A DNA stretch of 42,414 nt from Betaproteobacteria bacterium (GCA_016125475.1 WGLR01000038.1:1-42414); one strand, 5' to 3'; shown: positions 24,743-34,041, counted from the stretch's first letter. Program-made: numbers and translations. Notes: generated from the letters alone by a model not told the origin.

Positions 24743-25291
24743 TCACGTCGGCAACGGAAACGCCTCCAGGTATTGCCGATAGTCGTCCTCCACGTCGATC
24801 TTCACCGCGCCGAGGAACCGTACGACTCCGCAGTAGAAGGAGATCGTGATGAGCAGATCGACGATGCGTTCCTTGTCGAGCCCGGCCTCGAGTGCCTCGA
24901 ACGTTGCGTCGGACAGTTCGGTGCCCGCGACCATCTCGCGCGCCGCGCGCAGCACGGCCTTCTCGATCGGTGCGAGTGTCGTGTCACGCCCCTCGGTCTC
25001 CGCGACGATGGCCCGGATGTCGTCGTCGCTCACGCCGAAGGCGTGTCCGATCTTGATGTGGTGCGAGTACTCGTAGGGCGACTTCGTCGCGTACCCGACC
25101 TGCAGGATGGCCATCTCGCGCAGACGCGGATCCAGCCTGCTGTGGTGCCGGATGTAGTTCGCGAGGACGAGGAAGCTGCGCGTGCCGTCCGGGCTGTGGG
25201 TCATCGCGCGATAGATGTTCACGTTGCGCGCGAGGAGATCACGGTTCTCGGGAGCGAGATCGGCGGGGTCGAGATAGGGGAGACGTGCCAT
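24743..25291 (-). CDS. Carboxymuconolactone decarboxylase family protein
   Basis: 182 residues. The CMD fold is visible in SRLDPRLREMAILQVGYATKSPYEYSHHI (the SPYEYSHH stretch takes the place of the AhpD Cys-x-x-Cys, so there is no peroxidase-type pair), then GVSDDDIRAIVAE and DLLITISFYCGVVRFLGA. A gamma-carboxymuconolactone or related lactone/decarboxylase role is possible; substrate unknown. Start ATG 25291 begins the conserved N-terminus MARLPYLDPADL. It is the last gene of a three-gene minus-strand unit, 44 bp after the DUF2252 gene. The same-frame reading to 26377 is a shadow of DUF2252. Confidence 0.88.
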   Translation of the reverse strand: MARLPYLDPADLAPENRDLLARNVNIYRAMTHSPDGTRSFLVLANYIRHHSRLDPRLREMAILQVGYATKSPYEYSHHIKIGHAFGVSDDDIRAIVAETEGRDTTLAPIEKAVLRAAREMVAGTELSDATFEALEAGLDKERIVDLLITISFYCGVVRFLGAVKIDVEDDYRQYLEAFPLPT

Positions 25292-25335
25292 GAAGGATTG
25301 TTCCTGTTCGACGTTGAAGGACGGAGGCGCTCGGG

Positions 25336-26586
25336 TCAGTGTGTGCGGACGAAGAGCGTCGACAGACCCGGGCCCGCGCAATACGACTGCCACTGCGCGA
25401 TGGTTTGCGTGGCGAAACGTCCGGTCGCCCGAAGCAGCTGTCGCTGCCACGATGGCGTCTGCGCCCACGCCATGAGATCGTCGGCCACGGCCGCACCGGC
25501 GCGACCGCTCGCGCGCAACTGGTTCCACGCCAGCACGGCGCCGAGCTGGGGCAGCAGGGACGCCAGATCGTCGGGTCTGCGCGCAGCCGCCTCGAACGCA
25601 AGACGGTCCTCGCTCGGCTGAAGTTCGCGCACGACGTATGCGGCCGCGCCGATCGTCATCACGCCGAGGAATGCGGGGCTCGCGGCCTGCATCACGCGCT
25701 GCACCCAGACGACGCGGTCGGCCTCGGATCGCCATACCGGCTGCGGGATCGGACACTTCGGGACGGCAGCCGACGCCGGCGCACGCTTGATGTCGACGAG
25801 GACCGTCGACTCCCCGGCGAGATGCTGCGCGAGCGCGACGTAGCGTTCGGTACCGAGGCTGCCGTTGCCGGCGATCCGGCGCGCGACGTCGACGACGCGC
25901 GGCGCGTCCTCGCCGATGTGCGCCGCGCGTTCGCGCAGCCAGCCGTCGAGGTGGTCCCACAGGCGGAGCTTCTCGTGCCGTGCGGCGGGCAGCGCACGAA
26001 CGCCGTCCGTGACGAGCTTCGGGGATTTCCCGAGCACCGCGCGGTGTGCAAAGAGCTTGCGCGGCTTGCGCTTCGCGGCGCGTCTGACGAGCGTTCTCAC
26101 CGCTCCGCTCGCGACGGCACGTTCGACCCACATCGCACGCCCCCACGCGAGCGCGCGGGCGTACGCATCGAGACACGACGACGCCCACGCGTCCTCGTCG
26201 GCCCGCGAATGTGCGCCGATGCGTGCCGCGACGCGCAGCCCGGTCAGCAGCCGCGCGATGTCCCACGTCGCGGGTGCGAGGCAGGCTTCGTCGAAATCGT
26301 TCATGTCGAAGTAGACGAGCCGGTTGAATCCGCGGAACGTGCCGAAATTCTCCGAGTGCGCGTCGCCGCAGGACCACGCCGCGGGTGCATCGTCCAGCGT
26401 GCCACCGGGCCAGTCCGACCAGAACAGGAATGCCGTGCCCCGCAGGAAGCTGAACGCGTCGCGACGCAGCAGGGCGTCCTTCAGCACGAGGCGTTCCGGG
26501 TCGCGCCCTTCGTGCTGGCGAACGATGCGGTCCGTGAGGCTCCGCGCCGCTTCGCTTTCCCGGGACGGATTTCGTTGCCGACTCAT
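25336..26586 (-). CDS. DUF2252 family protein (kinase-like fold)
   Basis: 416 residues. WSCGDAHSENFGTF (about 75-88) is the DUF2252 version of the aminoglycoside-phosphotransferase catalytic HGDxxxxN, and VYFDMNDFDEACLAPATWDIARLL supplies the downstream metal-binding Asp pattern. DUF2252 proteins are of unknown function, and relation to protein/small-molecule kinases is inferred. Start ATG 26586 shares its A with the TGA of the preceding small membrane-protein gene (TGATG), so they are coupled. The longer frame to 26874 is a shadow. Confidence 0.88.
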   Translation of the reverse strand: MSRQRNPSRESEAARSLTDRIVRQHEGRDPERLVLKDALLRRDAFSFLRGTAFLFWSDWPGGTLDDAPAAWSCGDAHSENFGTFRGFNRLVYFDMNDFDEACLAPATWDIARLLTGLRVAARIGAHSRADEDAWASSCLDAYARALAWGRAMWVERAVASGAVRTLVRRAAKRKPRKLFAHRAVLGKSPKLVTDGVRALPAARHEKLRLWDHLDGWLRERAAHIGEDAPRVVDVARRIAGNGSLGTERYVALAQHLAGESTVLVDIKRAPASAAVPKCPIPQPVWRSEADRVVWVQRVMQAASPAFLGVMTIGAAAYVVRELQPSEDRLAFEAAARRPDDLASLLPQLGAVLAWNQLRASGRAGAAVADDLMAWAQTPSWQRQLLRATGRFATQTIAQWQSYCAGPGLSTLFVRTH

Positions 26587-26795
26587 CAGCGCCAGAGCCA
26601 GAGCCCCGCGCAGAGCAGGACGCCGACCGCGTAGATCGCCCACGTGTTGGAAACGAAGTATGGGAAGACCATCAACGCGATGCCTAGCACCATCGGGGGC
26701 ACCAGCGTCCCGCGCTTGCCGTACATGAACGCCCCCATCCCGATCGATCCGAACAGGATGGCCCCGAACAGCGCACCTCCGCTGGGCAGCGTCAT
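26586..26795 (-). CDS. Small two-helix membrane protein
   Basis: 69 residues. Two hydrophobic segments (GALFGAILFGSIGMGAFMYG and VPPMVLGIALMVFPYFV, with IYAVGVLLCAGLWLW at the end) indicate an inner-membrane protein with two to three helices. Amino-acid pattern resembles the small 'YGKR..LVPPMVLGIALMVFPYFV' family seen in proteobacteria. It leads the DUF2252/CMD unit; no function can be assigned. Confidence 0.75.
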   Translation of the reverse strand: MTLPSGGALFGAILFGSIGMGAFMYGKRGTLVPPMVLGIALMVFPYFVSNTWAIYAVGVLLCAGLWLWR

Positions 26796-26953
26796 CGCCA
26801 GACTCCGTCATGCCGATGCCCGATTGTGCCGGCATGGCCGTCGTCCCGAAAGCACTTCCGGTCCGCTGGATCATTCCGGCCCCCTCTCATCGCGTGTTAC
26901 CGTTACCGGAGAGCCGCGGACACGCGGCCCATTGCCCCGGGGAGGATGGTGCC

Positions 26954-28363
26954 GTGCACGACGAGACGCTGTGTTTCACACCTGCAACCGAACTGGTCAG
27001 GATGATCCGGGACCGCACGCTGTCCCCGGTCGAACTGATGGACGCCGTGATCGCCCGGGCCGAATCGCTCGAGCCGAGGCTGAACGCGATCTGCACCCCC
27101 ACTTTCGAGACGGCACGCGCCCAGGCCCGCGAAGCGGAAGCCGCCGTGATGCGCGGCGAACCGCTGGGCGCACTGCACGGCATTCCGACGACCGTGAAGG
27201 ACGTCGCGTTCACGAAGGGCGTGCGCACGATGGCCGGCAGCCGCATCTTCGAATCGCGGATACCCGACGTCGACAACGTGCACGTCGAGCGCATGCGCGA
27301 CGCAGGCACGATCTCGCTGGGCAAGACGACCGTCTCCGAATTCGGCTGGAAGGGCAACGGCGACAGCCCCGTCACGGGCATCACGCACAATCCGTGGAAA
27401 CGGGGCACGAACGCGGGCGGCTCGAGCGCAGGCGCCGCGGCGTGCACCGCCGCCGGCATCGGGCCGATCCATCAGGGCTCGGACGGCGCGGGCTCCGTAC
27501 GCATGCCCGCCGCGTTCTGCGGGGTGTTCGGCCTGAAGCCGTCGTTCGGCCGCATCCCGTACTGGCCCATGCCGAACAACGGGCTGATCTCCCACGTGGG
27601 CACGCTCTCGCGCACCGTCGGCGATGGCGCGCTCATGCTCCAGGCACTCGCGGGGCCGGACGACCGGGACGTGACGAGCCTCGAGGCAACGCCGGAAGAC
27701 TACGTGGGCCGGCTCGGCGAAGGCATCGAGGGCCTGCGCGTCGCCTACAGCCCGGACCTCGGCTACCTGCGCGTGGACCCCGAGGTCGCGACACTCGTGC
27801 ACGCGGCCGCGTCCGCGTTCGAGGATCTCGGCTGCCACGTCGAGGAAGTAAACCCCGGGTGGGGTGACCCCATCGCGATGGAGCACTGCCTCTTCAGTGC
27901 GACGTTCGCGGGCATGCTCGGGCACCTGCTGGACGAGTGGGGGTCACGAATGGACCCGGGCCTCGTCGCGCTCGTGGAACACGGGCTCGGCTACAGCGCG
28001 GCCGACTTCTGCCGGGCGCAGGGAGAACGGCACGCCTACTACGACCGCGTGCATGCGTTCTTCGAACGCTACGATTTGCTGCTCACACCCTCGCTCTCGG
28101 TCGTCGCGTTCGATGCGACGAGGCTCATTCCCGAGCACTGGGAACAGCATCCCTGGGACTGGCTGCGCTGGGCGGGATTCAGCTATCCGTTCAACCTCAC
28201 GTGGCTGCCCGCGGCGACGTGCCCGTGCGGCTTCACGGGGGAAGGTCTGCCGGTCGGACTGCAGATCGTCGCGGGGCGTTTCCGGGATCTCCGGGTGCTG
28301 CAGGCCGCACATGCATTCGAGCAGGCGCGGCCGTGGGCGCACGCGAGGCCGATCGTCGAGTGA
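26954..28363 (+). CDS. Amidase signature family amidase
   Basis: 469 residues. The Ser-cisSer-Lys triad is present: K82 in TTVKDVAF, the cis-Ser in AGGSSAG (S157/S158), and nucleophile S181 in GSDGAGSVRMPA (one G of the usual GSDxGGSIRxPA is Ala). These enzymes hydrolyse linear amides; the substrate cannot be told. Start GTG 26954 is chosen because GGGGAGG lies at 26938-26944, the strongest RBS nearby; the upstream ATG at 26810 gives an unconserved extension. Divergent from the DUF2252 unit across 158 bp. Confidence 0.92.
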   Translation: MHDETLCFTPATELVRMIRDRTLSPVELMDAVIARAESLEPRLNAICTPTFETARAQAREAEAAVMRGEPLGALHGIPTTVKDVAFTKGVRTMAGSRIFESRIPDVDNVHVERMRDAGTISLGKTTVSEFGWKGNGDSPVTGITHNPWKRGTNAGGSSAGAAACTAAGIGPIHQGSDGAGSVRMPAAFCGVFGLKPSFGRIPYWPMPNNGLISHVGTLSRTVGDGALMLQALAGPDDRDVTSLEATPEDYVGRLGEGIEGLRVAYSPDLGYLRVDPEVATLVHAAASAFEDLGCHVEEVNPGWGDPIAMEHCLFSATFAGMLGHLLDEWGSRMDPGLVALVEHGLGYSAADFCRAQGERHAYYDRVHAFFERYDLLLTPSLSVVAFDATRLIPEHWEQHPWDWLRWAGFSYPFNLTWLPAATCPCGFTGEGLPVGLQIVAGRFRDLRVLQAAHAFEQARPWAHARPIVE

Positions 28364-28401
28364 ATGAAGACACGGGCGGCGCGGCGGGTGTCAATTGGGA
28401 C

Positions 28402-28459
28402 GGTGCGCCGTGCGCACCCTACGGCATGGCGAGCGTTACGTAGGGTGCGCAGCGCGCAC
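28402..28459. repeat. Pair of GTAG-headed REP hairpins
   Basis: A reversed GGTGCGCCGTGCGCACC-CTAC (28402-28422) and a forward GTAGGGTGCGCAGCGCGCAC (28440-28459), 38 bp beyond the amidase stop; the pair form a head-to-head arrangement. Confidence 0.75.
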
Positions 28460-28526
28460 GCCGCACGACCCGTCGACGGAACCGCCTCGAGGAAGGGCAA
28501 CACCCGCAGCGCGTGACCATCCGAAC

Positions 28527-28547
28527 GGTGCGCCGTGCGCACCCTAC
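28527..28547 (-). repeat. REP hairpin overlapping the Ldh stop codon
   Basis: On the minus strand it reads GTAGGGTGCGCACGGCGCACC-like (GTAG head, GGTGCG/CGCACC stem). The TAG of the head (28544-28546) is the stop codon of the Ldh-family gene. A matching case is at 40964-40984. Confidence 0.8.
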
Positions 28548-29608
28548 CCGGCGTTCACCCCGACGCTTCGCGCACACTCCCCGAGCAGGGACCAGGTCTC
28601 GTCCGACAACGGGATGCCGTTCGCGAGGCGTTCCTCTCGCATCCGCTTCTCGGGTTCGCCCGGCAGCAGGATCTCCTGCCCCTCCGCTGCGGGACGCGCG
28701 CTCTTCACGAACGCCAGATAGCGCTTCACTTCCGCCGGGAACATGTCGTCGGGATCGAGCCGCGCGGGATCGATGTAGATCGAGAGCATCCCGTTCGCGA
28801 ACCTGCGGTCGGGGGCCGTGCAGCCGTTCCCGGACAGGGCGCCCCCGAGGACCTCGCACATGAGTGCGAGACCGGAACCCTTGTGATCGCCGAAACTGCG
28901 TATCGCACCGCTACCGTTGCGGACGTCGCGGCGCCCCGTCGACTCGTAGTCACCGTAGAGCAGATGCGGGTCGTTGCCCGGCGTGCCGTCCGGCCCGATC
29001 AGCGCGTCTTCGGGGACGGGCTTGCCACCCTGGCTCGCGACGAACACCTTCCCTTCGGCAACGACCGACGTCGCGAAATCGAGCATCACGGGCTCGCGTC
29101 CCGCGACCGGCACCCCCACGCAGTAAGGGGCGGTCGAGAACCGGCGATCGACGCTCCCGAACGGCGCGACGAGCACGCTGCCCGCGGCATTCACGAAGTG
29201 GATCGAGACGAACCCTTCCCGCGCCGCGAGTTCCGCCCAGTCCGCGATGCGGCCGAGGTGCCCGGCGTTGCGCACGCCCACGGCTGCGAGACCCGCGTCG
29301 CGGCACTTGCCGACACCCACCGCGACCGCCTGCTCCGCGACCGTCTGGCCGAAGCCGAACTTCCCGTCCACGACGGCCAGCACCGGCGTGTCGACCACCA
29401 CGTCGACGACCTGATCGGCCACCATCACGCCGGAACCCAGCATCTGCACGTATCGCGGCAGGCGTGCCACGCCGTGGCTGTCGTGCCCCGCGAGATTGGC
29501 GCCGACCAGATAGCCGGCGACCCGGTCCGCCTCGGCCCGGGAGCACCCGGCACCCGCGAGAATGTCGGCACCGAGCCGCTCGAGCCGTGAGGCCTGAAGT
29601 GTCTTCAT
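28544..29608 (-). CDS. Ldh family oxidoreductase (malate/L-lactate dehydrogenase type)
   Basis: 354 residues. The family hallmark GHDSHGVARLPRYVQML (about 54-70) contains the catalytic His, and the second signature is VGVRNAGHLGRIADWAELAAREGF. The protein ends ARSVGVNAG. The family uses NAD(P)H to interconvert 2-oxo and 2-hydroxy acids (malate, lactate, ureidoglycolate, sulfolactate, 2,3-diketogulonate). It is the last gene after the ABC importer on the same strand, 67 bp beyond the ATPase stop, so it may oxidise the imported hydroxy acid. Confidence 0.92.
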   Translation of the reverse strand: MKTLQASRLERLGADILAGAGCSRAEADRVAGYLVGANLAGHDSHGVARLPRYVQMLGSGVMVADQVVDVVVDTPVLAVVDGKFGFGQTVAEQAVAVGVGKCRDAGLAAVGVRNAGHLGRIADWAELAAREGFVSIHFVNAAGSVLVAPFGSVDRRFSTAPYCVGVPVAGREPVMLDFATSVVAEGKVFVASQGGKPVPEDALIGPDGTPGNDPHLLYGDYESTGRRDVRNGSGAIRSFGDHKGSGLALMCEVLGGALSGNGCTAPDRRFANGMLSIYIDPARLDPDDMFPAEVKRYLAFVKSARPAAEGQEILLPGEPEKRMREERLANGIPLSDETWSLLGECARSVGVNAG

Positions 29609-29674
29609 CGTTGTTCGAATGGTCGTGAACGCACGGCGAAGACCGGAGTCCCCGTCCGTGCGTGCGGAATCCGG

Positions 29675-30775
29675 CTAGAGCACCTTGCCCGTGGCGTCGT
29701 CGATCAGGTGCATGTTGTTCAGGTCCGCGACGAGCTTCATGCGCTCGCCGGGGCGTGCGCCCGCGTTGGGGTTGACGCGGCCGCACACCTCCGAACCGTT
29801 CACCCGGAAATAAACGAGCGTGTCCATGCCCATCGGTTCGGTCACGTCGAGGCCGACCTCGAACACCTGCTGATTGGGCTCGAGCTGCGAGCGCTGCTCC
29901 AGCACATGCTCCGGGCGGATCCCGAGACACAGCTTGCCGGACCCCGCGTGTGGACGGTAGCGCCCGGCCCGTTCCTCCGGCACGAGGAACCCGATGTCGT
30001 CCGTGAGCCGGATCCGCAGGCCCTGCCCGGCTTCCTCGAGCGAACACGGAATGAAGTTCATCGCGGGCGAGCCGATGAAGCCCGCCACGAACTTGGTGGC
30101 CGGTGCATGATAGAGATCCCCGGGTGCGCCCACCTGCTCGATGCGCCCGCCGTTCATAACGACGACGCGGTCGGCGAGCGTCATGGCCTCGATCTGGTCG
30201 TGCGTCACGTACACGGTCGTCGTGCGGACCTTCTGATGGACCTTCTTGATCTCCGTGCGCATCTGAACGCGGAGTTTCGCATCGAGGTTCGACAGCGGCT
30301 CGTCGAACAGGAACACCATCGGGTCCCGGACGATCGCACGTCCCATCGCGACGCGCTGCCGCTGGCCGCCGGACAGCTGCTTGGGCTTCCGGTCGAGCAG
30401 TTCGGTGATGTCGAGAATGCGCGCGGCGTTCTCGACCCGCGCGCGGATCTCGTCCTTCGCGGCCTTCTTGAGCCGCAGCGCGAAGGACATGTTCTCGAAC
30501 ACCGACATGTGCGGATAGAGTGCGTAGTTCTGGAACACCATCGCGATGTTCCGGTCCTTCGGCGGCACGTCGTTGATGACGTCGTCCCCGATCATGATCT
30601 CGCCGCCCGTGATGTCCTCGAGGCCCGCGATCATGCGCAGTGTCGTGCTCTTCCCGCACCCCGACGGCCCCACGAGCACCACGAACTCCTCGTCCGCGAT
30701 GTCGAGATCGATCCCGCGCACCGCGGGCGTTTCGTCGTACATCTTCACGACCTGACGCAGCTTGACTTCGGCCAT
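29675..30775 (-). CDS. ABC importer ATP-binding protein (MalK/UgpC type)
   Basis: 366 residues. Walker A is VGPSGCGKSTT (about 36-46), signature LSGGQRQRVAMGRAIVRDP (about 135-153), Walker B VFLFDEPLSNLDAK and the switch His in VYVTHDQIEAM. The C-terminal ~120 residues form the MalK-like TOBE/OB domain (KLCLGIRPEHV). It energises uptake through the two permeases upstream. Start ATG 30775 (MAEVKLRQV); the longer frame to 31528 is a shadow of the permease gene. Confidence 0.95.
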   Translation of the reverse strand: MAEVKLRQVVKMYDETPAVRGIDLDIADEEFVVLVGPSGCGKSTTLRMIAGLEDITGGEIMIGDDVINDVPPKDRNIAMVFQNYALYPHMSVFENMSFALRLKKAAKDEIRARVENAARILDITELLDRKPKQLSGGQRQRVAMGRAIVRDPMVFLFDEPLSNLDAKLRVQMRTEIKKVHQKVRTTTVYVTHDQIEAMTLADRVVVMNGGRIEQVGAPGDLYHAPATKFVAGFIGSPAMNFIPCSLEEAGQGLRIRLTDDIGFLVPEERAGRYRPHAGSGKLCLGIRPEHVLEQRSQLEPNQQVFEVGLDVTEPMGMDTLVYFRVNGSEVCGRVNPNAGARPGERMKLVADLNNMHLIDDATGKVL

Positions 30776-30813
30776 CCCCCGTCTCCAGATCCTGGGCAAA
30801 GCGCCCGTAACGT

Positions 30814-31725
30814 TTATCCCTTGGTGGCGCCTGCCGTGAGGCCGGCGATGTAGTAGTCCATCAGGAACGCGTAGAGGATCAGCGGGGGCGCGGCTCCGAG
30901 CAGCGCACCGGTCATGATCTGACCCCAGTTGAAGACATCGCCCTTGATGAGCGTCGTCACGATCCCGACCGGCAGCACGAGCTGGTCGGTGGAGGTCGTG
31001 AACGCGAGCGGATAGAGGAACTGCGCCCACGAGACCGTGAACGCGAAGATCGCGGCCGCGATGATGCCGGGCAGCGCGACCGGAACGAAGATCTTCGTGA
31101 GCAGCTGCATGTACGAGGCCCCGTCGATCAGGGCGGCCTCGTCGAGTTCCTTCGGGATGCTGCTGAAGTACCCGATCATGATCCACGTGCAGAACGGGAT
31201 CGTGAGCGTCGGGTAGATGATCACGAGCACCCACCAGTGGTTGATGAACTCGATCCCGGTCAGGTCGTGCAGGAACGCGAACGTCTTGAACATCGGGATG
31301 AAGAGCAGCGTGTCCGGGATGAGATAGGTCAGGAACACGCCGGTCGCGAGCGTCGCCGACCCCCAGAACTTCATCCGCGCGAGCGAGAAGGCCGCGAGGA
31401 TGCTCACGACCATGGTGATCGCGACCACGAAGGTCGACACGAGGATCGAGTTCCGGAAGAACGTGAGGTACACCGGACTCGTGAGCAACTGGATGTAGTT
31501 CGCGAGTGTCGGCGAGAACACCCACCACGGCGAGACTTCCGCCGAGATCTCCGCGCTCGTCTTGAGCGAGGTGATGAACATGTACAGCGGCGGCGTGAGG
31601 AAGAAGATCACGAACAGCACGAGGAACACGTACGACAGGATCAGCACCTTGCGACGGTTGCGCGTGATGCTGCCGCCCCTGGCGGAGGGTGCGGCGCCGG
31701 CGTAGGTCTGGGCAGTGGTGGTCAT
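30814..31725 (-). CDS. ABC importer permease (MalG type)
   Basis: 303 residues from the MTTTAQTYAG start. The family EAA loop is present as SIPKELDEAALIDGASYMQLLTKIFVPVALPG, which docks with the ATPase. It has six probable membrane helices, from ILSYVFLVLFVIFFLTPPL to PLILYAFLMDYYIAGL. Start ATG 31725 lies 4 bp past the TGA of the MalF-type gene; an upstream GTG at 31761 would overlap it. The genes are contiguous and form a binding-protein-dependent carbohydrate-type importer. Confidence 0.93.
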   Translation of the reverse strand: MTTTAQTYAGAAPSARGGSITRNRRKVLILSYVFLVLFVIFFLTPPLYMFITSLKTSAEISAEVSPWWVFSPTLANYIQLLTSPVYLTFFRNSILVSTFVVAITMVVSILAAFSLARMKFWGSATLATGVFLTYLIPDTLLFIPMFKTFAFLHDLTGIEFINHWWVLVIIYPTLTIPFCTWIMIGYFSSIPKELDEAALIDGASYMQLLTKIFVPVALPGIIAAAIFAFTVSWAQFLYPLAFTTSTDQLVLPVGIVTTLIKGDVFNWGQIMTGALLGAAPPLILYAFLMDYYIAGLTAGATKG

Positions 31726-31729
31726 GGTC

Positions 31730-32662
31730 TCAGGCCTCGTTGCCGCGGCGGTTGATGTCACGAAGGATGAAGATCGCCGCGAATGCGAGCACCGGGAACA
31801 TGAACAGCGACACCGATGCGCCGAGCGGGATGTCGTTGCTCTCGATCCCGAGGCGGAACGCCCAGGTCGCGAACACCTGGGTCTGGTCCAGCGGTCCGCC
31901 GTTCGTGAGCACGCGGACGATGTCGAAGTTCGCGAAGGTGACGATGAGCGAGAACAGCACCGTGATCGAGATGATGTTGCGCATCATCGGGAGCGTCACG
32001 TACCAGAGCTTCTGGAACCAGTTAGCGCCGTCGATCTCGGCCGCCTCGTAGAGCTGGTCCGGCACGGACTTAAGCGCCGCGAGATACATGATCATGAAGA
32101 AGGGCGCACCCACCCAGACGTTCACGAGGATCACCGCGAACCTCGCCCAGTACGGGTTCCCGAGCCAGGGCACCGGATCGATGCCGAAGTGCGCGAAGAT
32201 CCAGTTGAACGCACTGTACGACGGGTCGAACAGCCAGAGCCACGCGAGCGTGCTCATCGCGGGCGGGATCACCCACGGCACGAGCAGCATGCCACGCCAC
32301 TTGCGCTGGCCCTTCGCGGGAAGGTTGTGCACGAAGTGCGCGACGACGAGCCCGATCACCGCCTTGAAGAGCACCGCCGTCACCGCGAAGATGACCGACT
32401 GCTCGACGACCATCCAGAACGAGTCGCGCTTGAACAGGAACAGGAAGTTCCCGAACCCGACGAAGCGCTCCATCGTCTTGTTGAGCGTCGAGAGGTACAC
32501 GGCGTAGGACGCCGGGTAGAGCACGAGCAGTGCGACGATCAGGATCAGCGGCAGGGCCATGAAGAAGGCCACGGTGGACCGGCGCCGCAGGAAGCTCTTC
32601 CTGCGCCGGACGGCGGCTCCCGGTGGCGCCTGGATCCTGTCGGCGTGCGCGATGACGCTCAT
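31730..32662 (-). CDS. ABC importer permease (MalF type)
   Basis: 310 residues. It has six predicted membrane helices (first VAFFMALPLILIVALLVLYP). The EAA loop is SVPDQLYEAAEIDGANWFQKLWYVTLP. An N-terminal basic cytoplasmic tail (PGAAVRRRKSFLRRRS) precedes the first helix. It pairs with the MalG-type permease as the membrane pore. Start ATG 32662; substrate is set by the two binding proteins upstream. Confidence 0.94.
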   Translation of the reverse strand: MSVIAHADRIQAPPGAAVRRRKSFLRRRSTVAFFMALPLILIVALLVLYPASYAVYLSTLNKTMERFVGFGNFLFLFKRDSFWMVVEQSVIFAVTAVLFKAVIGLVVAHFVHNLPAKGQRKWRGMLLVPWVIPPAMSTLAWLWLFDPSYSAFNWIFAHFGIDPVPWLGNPYWARFAVILVNVWVGAPFFMIMYLAALKSVPDQLYEAAEIDGANWFQKLWYVTLPMMRNIISITVLFSLIVTFANFDIVRVLTNGGPLDQTQVFATWAFRLGIESNDIPLGASVSLFMFPVLAFAAIFILRDINRRGNEA

Positions 32663-32703
32663 GTTCCCCCTCCTCCTTGCGATGGCTGCCGGCTCCGCGG
32701 CGC

Positions 32704-34041
32704 TCAGGTTCGCATCATTCCTTCGAGTTCCGACTCGGTGCGGTCGAGCGTGCGCGCGAGCGACTCCCCGCCGAACGCGTATCGCGCGACCATCTTGGGC
32801 AGCGTGCCCTGCGCGTAGATCTGATTCGCGATCGCCGTGGGTGCCGGCGCGGCCGCAATCGCGACGATCTGGTCACTGCGTGGCGGATAGTTGTACAGCG
32901 TGCCTTTGGGCGGCCCCTCCCGGGACCAGATGCCGAAGTCGCGCAACCCCGAAAACCCCGGAATGTCGAACCCCCCGCTGCCGTTGACGAGTTTTTCGAC
33001 CTGGGGCCTCAGCGACAGGTACGTGAGCAGGCTCTTGGCCGCCGCCTTGTTGCGCGAGAACTTCCAGATGCCCCAGTAGAACGGCAGGCCCGGCTGGACG
33101 CGCCCCTTCGGACCCTTCGGCGACGGAAAGGTCCAGAGCTGCTCGGCCACCTTCGGCGCATCGCGCTTCGCGACCGCCCAGGCGCTCGGCGGATTCATGA
33201 TGAGCGCGCCCTTGCCGGAGATGAGCCACTTGTTGTTCGACGCGTCGTCCCACGCGGAAACATCGGGCGCCAGCGCATGCGCGAGACGCTTCGCGAATTC
33301 CAGCACCTCCCGGACCGCGTCGGTCCGCACGCGGATCTCCCCCTTCGCGTCGACGAGTTCGGCGCCATATGCCGCGAACAGTGCGCCCACCCAGTCGGTG
33401 GAGTCCGTCGTCTGTCCGAGACCGAGACCGAACGGGTGGCCCGCCTGGCGGCATTTCTCGGCCGCGGTCGCGAAAGTGTCCCAGGTCCAGCGGTCGGCAA
33501 GGGAAGCGTCCGGGGCGTGCCCCGCCGGGTACATCTTCGTGAGGTCGAGGCCGACGTGCTTCTTGAACAGGTCGATGCGCCCGCAGGGCGGCTTTATCTG
33601 GCTGCCCGGCGTCGCGGGCACCGCGAGCCAGCGGCCATCCTGCCTGCCGAGATACTCGACGACGTCCACGACCTTGCCGTTCTGCTTGATCAGCGTTGCC
33701 ATCACGTCGTCCACCGGCTCGAGGTGGCGCTCGTGCCCGGTCGCCCAGAAGGTGGGCATGGCGAGGACGTCGTGCCCGGCGCCGGCCTGCGCCTCGGACG
33801 CGATCGTGAGCATGAGCTTGTTGCCCTGCGTCGTGATGAAGTCGATCTTGAGCTCGACCTTCTCGCGCGCGGCCCACTCGTTGCAGAGCCCGGTGAACAC
33901 CGCATTGGCACCCGGCACCCAGTGGTCCCAGACACCGATGTTGAGCGTGCCGGCCGCGCGCGACGTGCGCACGTACGGAGCAGCCGCCAGCCCGGCGGCA
34001 ATGGTCATGAATCTCCTGCGACCCGACTGCAGTTCCCGCAT
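32704..34041 (-). CDS. ABC importer substrate-binding protein 2 (Tat-exported)
   Basis: 445 residues, the extracellular sugar-type binding-protein family (SBP_bac_1). The N-terminus MRELQSGRRRFMTIAAGLAAAPY has a twin-arginine motif and hydrophobic stretch, so export by Tat is expected. Start ATG 34041 is chosen because a purine-rich RBS (GGAGGGG) lies just upstream; the longer frame to 34152 has no signal peptide at its N-terminus. Near-duplicate of the 34154-35491 gene, 112 bp apart. Two binding proteins for one importer could broaden the substrate range. Confidence 0.92.
   Translation of the reverse strand: MRELQSGRRRFMTIAAGLAAAPYVRTSRAAGTLNIGVWDHWVPGANAVFTGLCNEWAAREKVELKIDFITTQGNKLMLTIASEAQAGAGHDVLAMPTFWATGHERHLEPVDDVMATLIKQNGKVVDVVEYLGRQDGRWLAVPATPGSQIKPPCGRIDLFKKHVGLDLTKMYPAGHAPDASLADRWTWDTFATAAEKCRQAGHPFGLGLGQTTDSTDWVGALFAAYGAELVDAKGEIRVRTDAVREVLEFAKRLAHALAPDVSAWDDASNNKWLISGKGALIMNPPSAWAVAKRDAPKVAEQLWTFPSPKGPKGRVQPGLPFYWGIWKFSRNKAAAKSLLTYLSLRPQVEKLVNGSGGFDIPGFSGLRDFGIWSREGPPKGTLYNYPPRSDQIVAIAAAPAPTAIANQIYAQGTLPKMVARYAFGGESLARTLDRTESELEGMMRT

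Noticed and set aside
25292-26377. Upstream extension of the CMD gene to 544 codons
   Set aside because: Overlaps DUF2252 in another frame; Arg-rich and without motif.
30776-31528. Upstream extension of the ATPase gene
   Set aside because: It is the permease coding region read in another frame.
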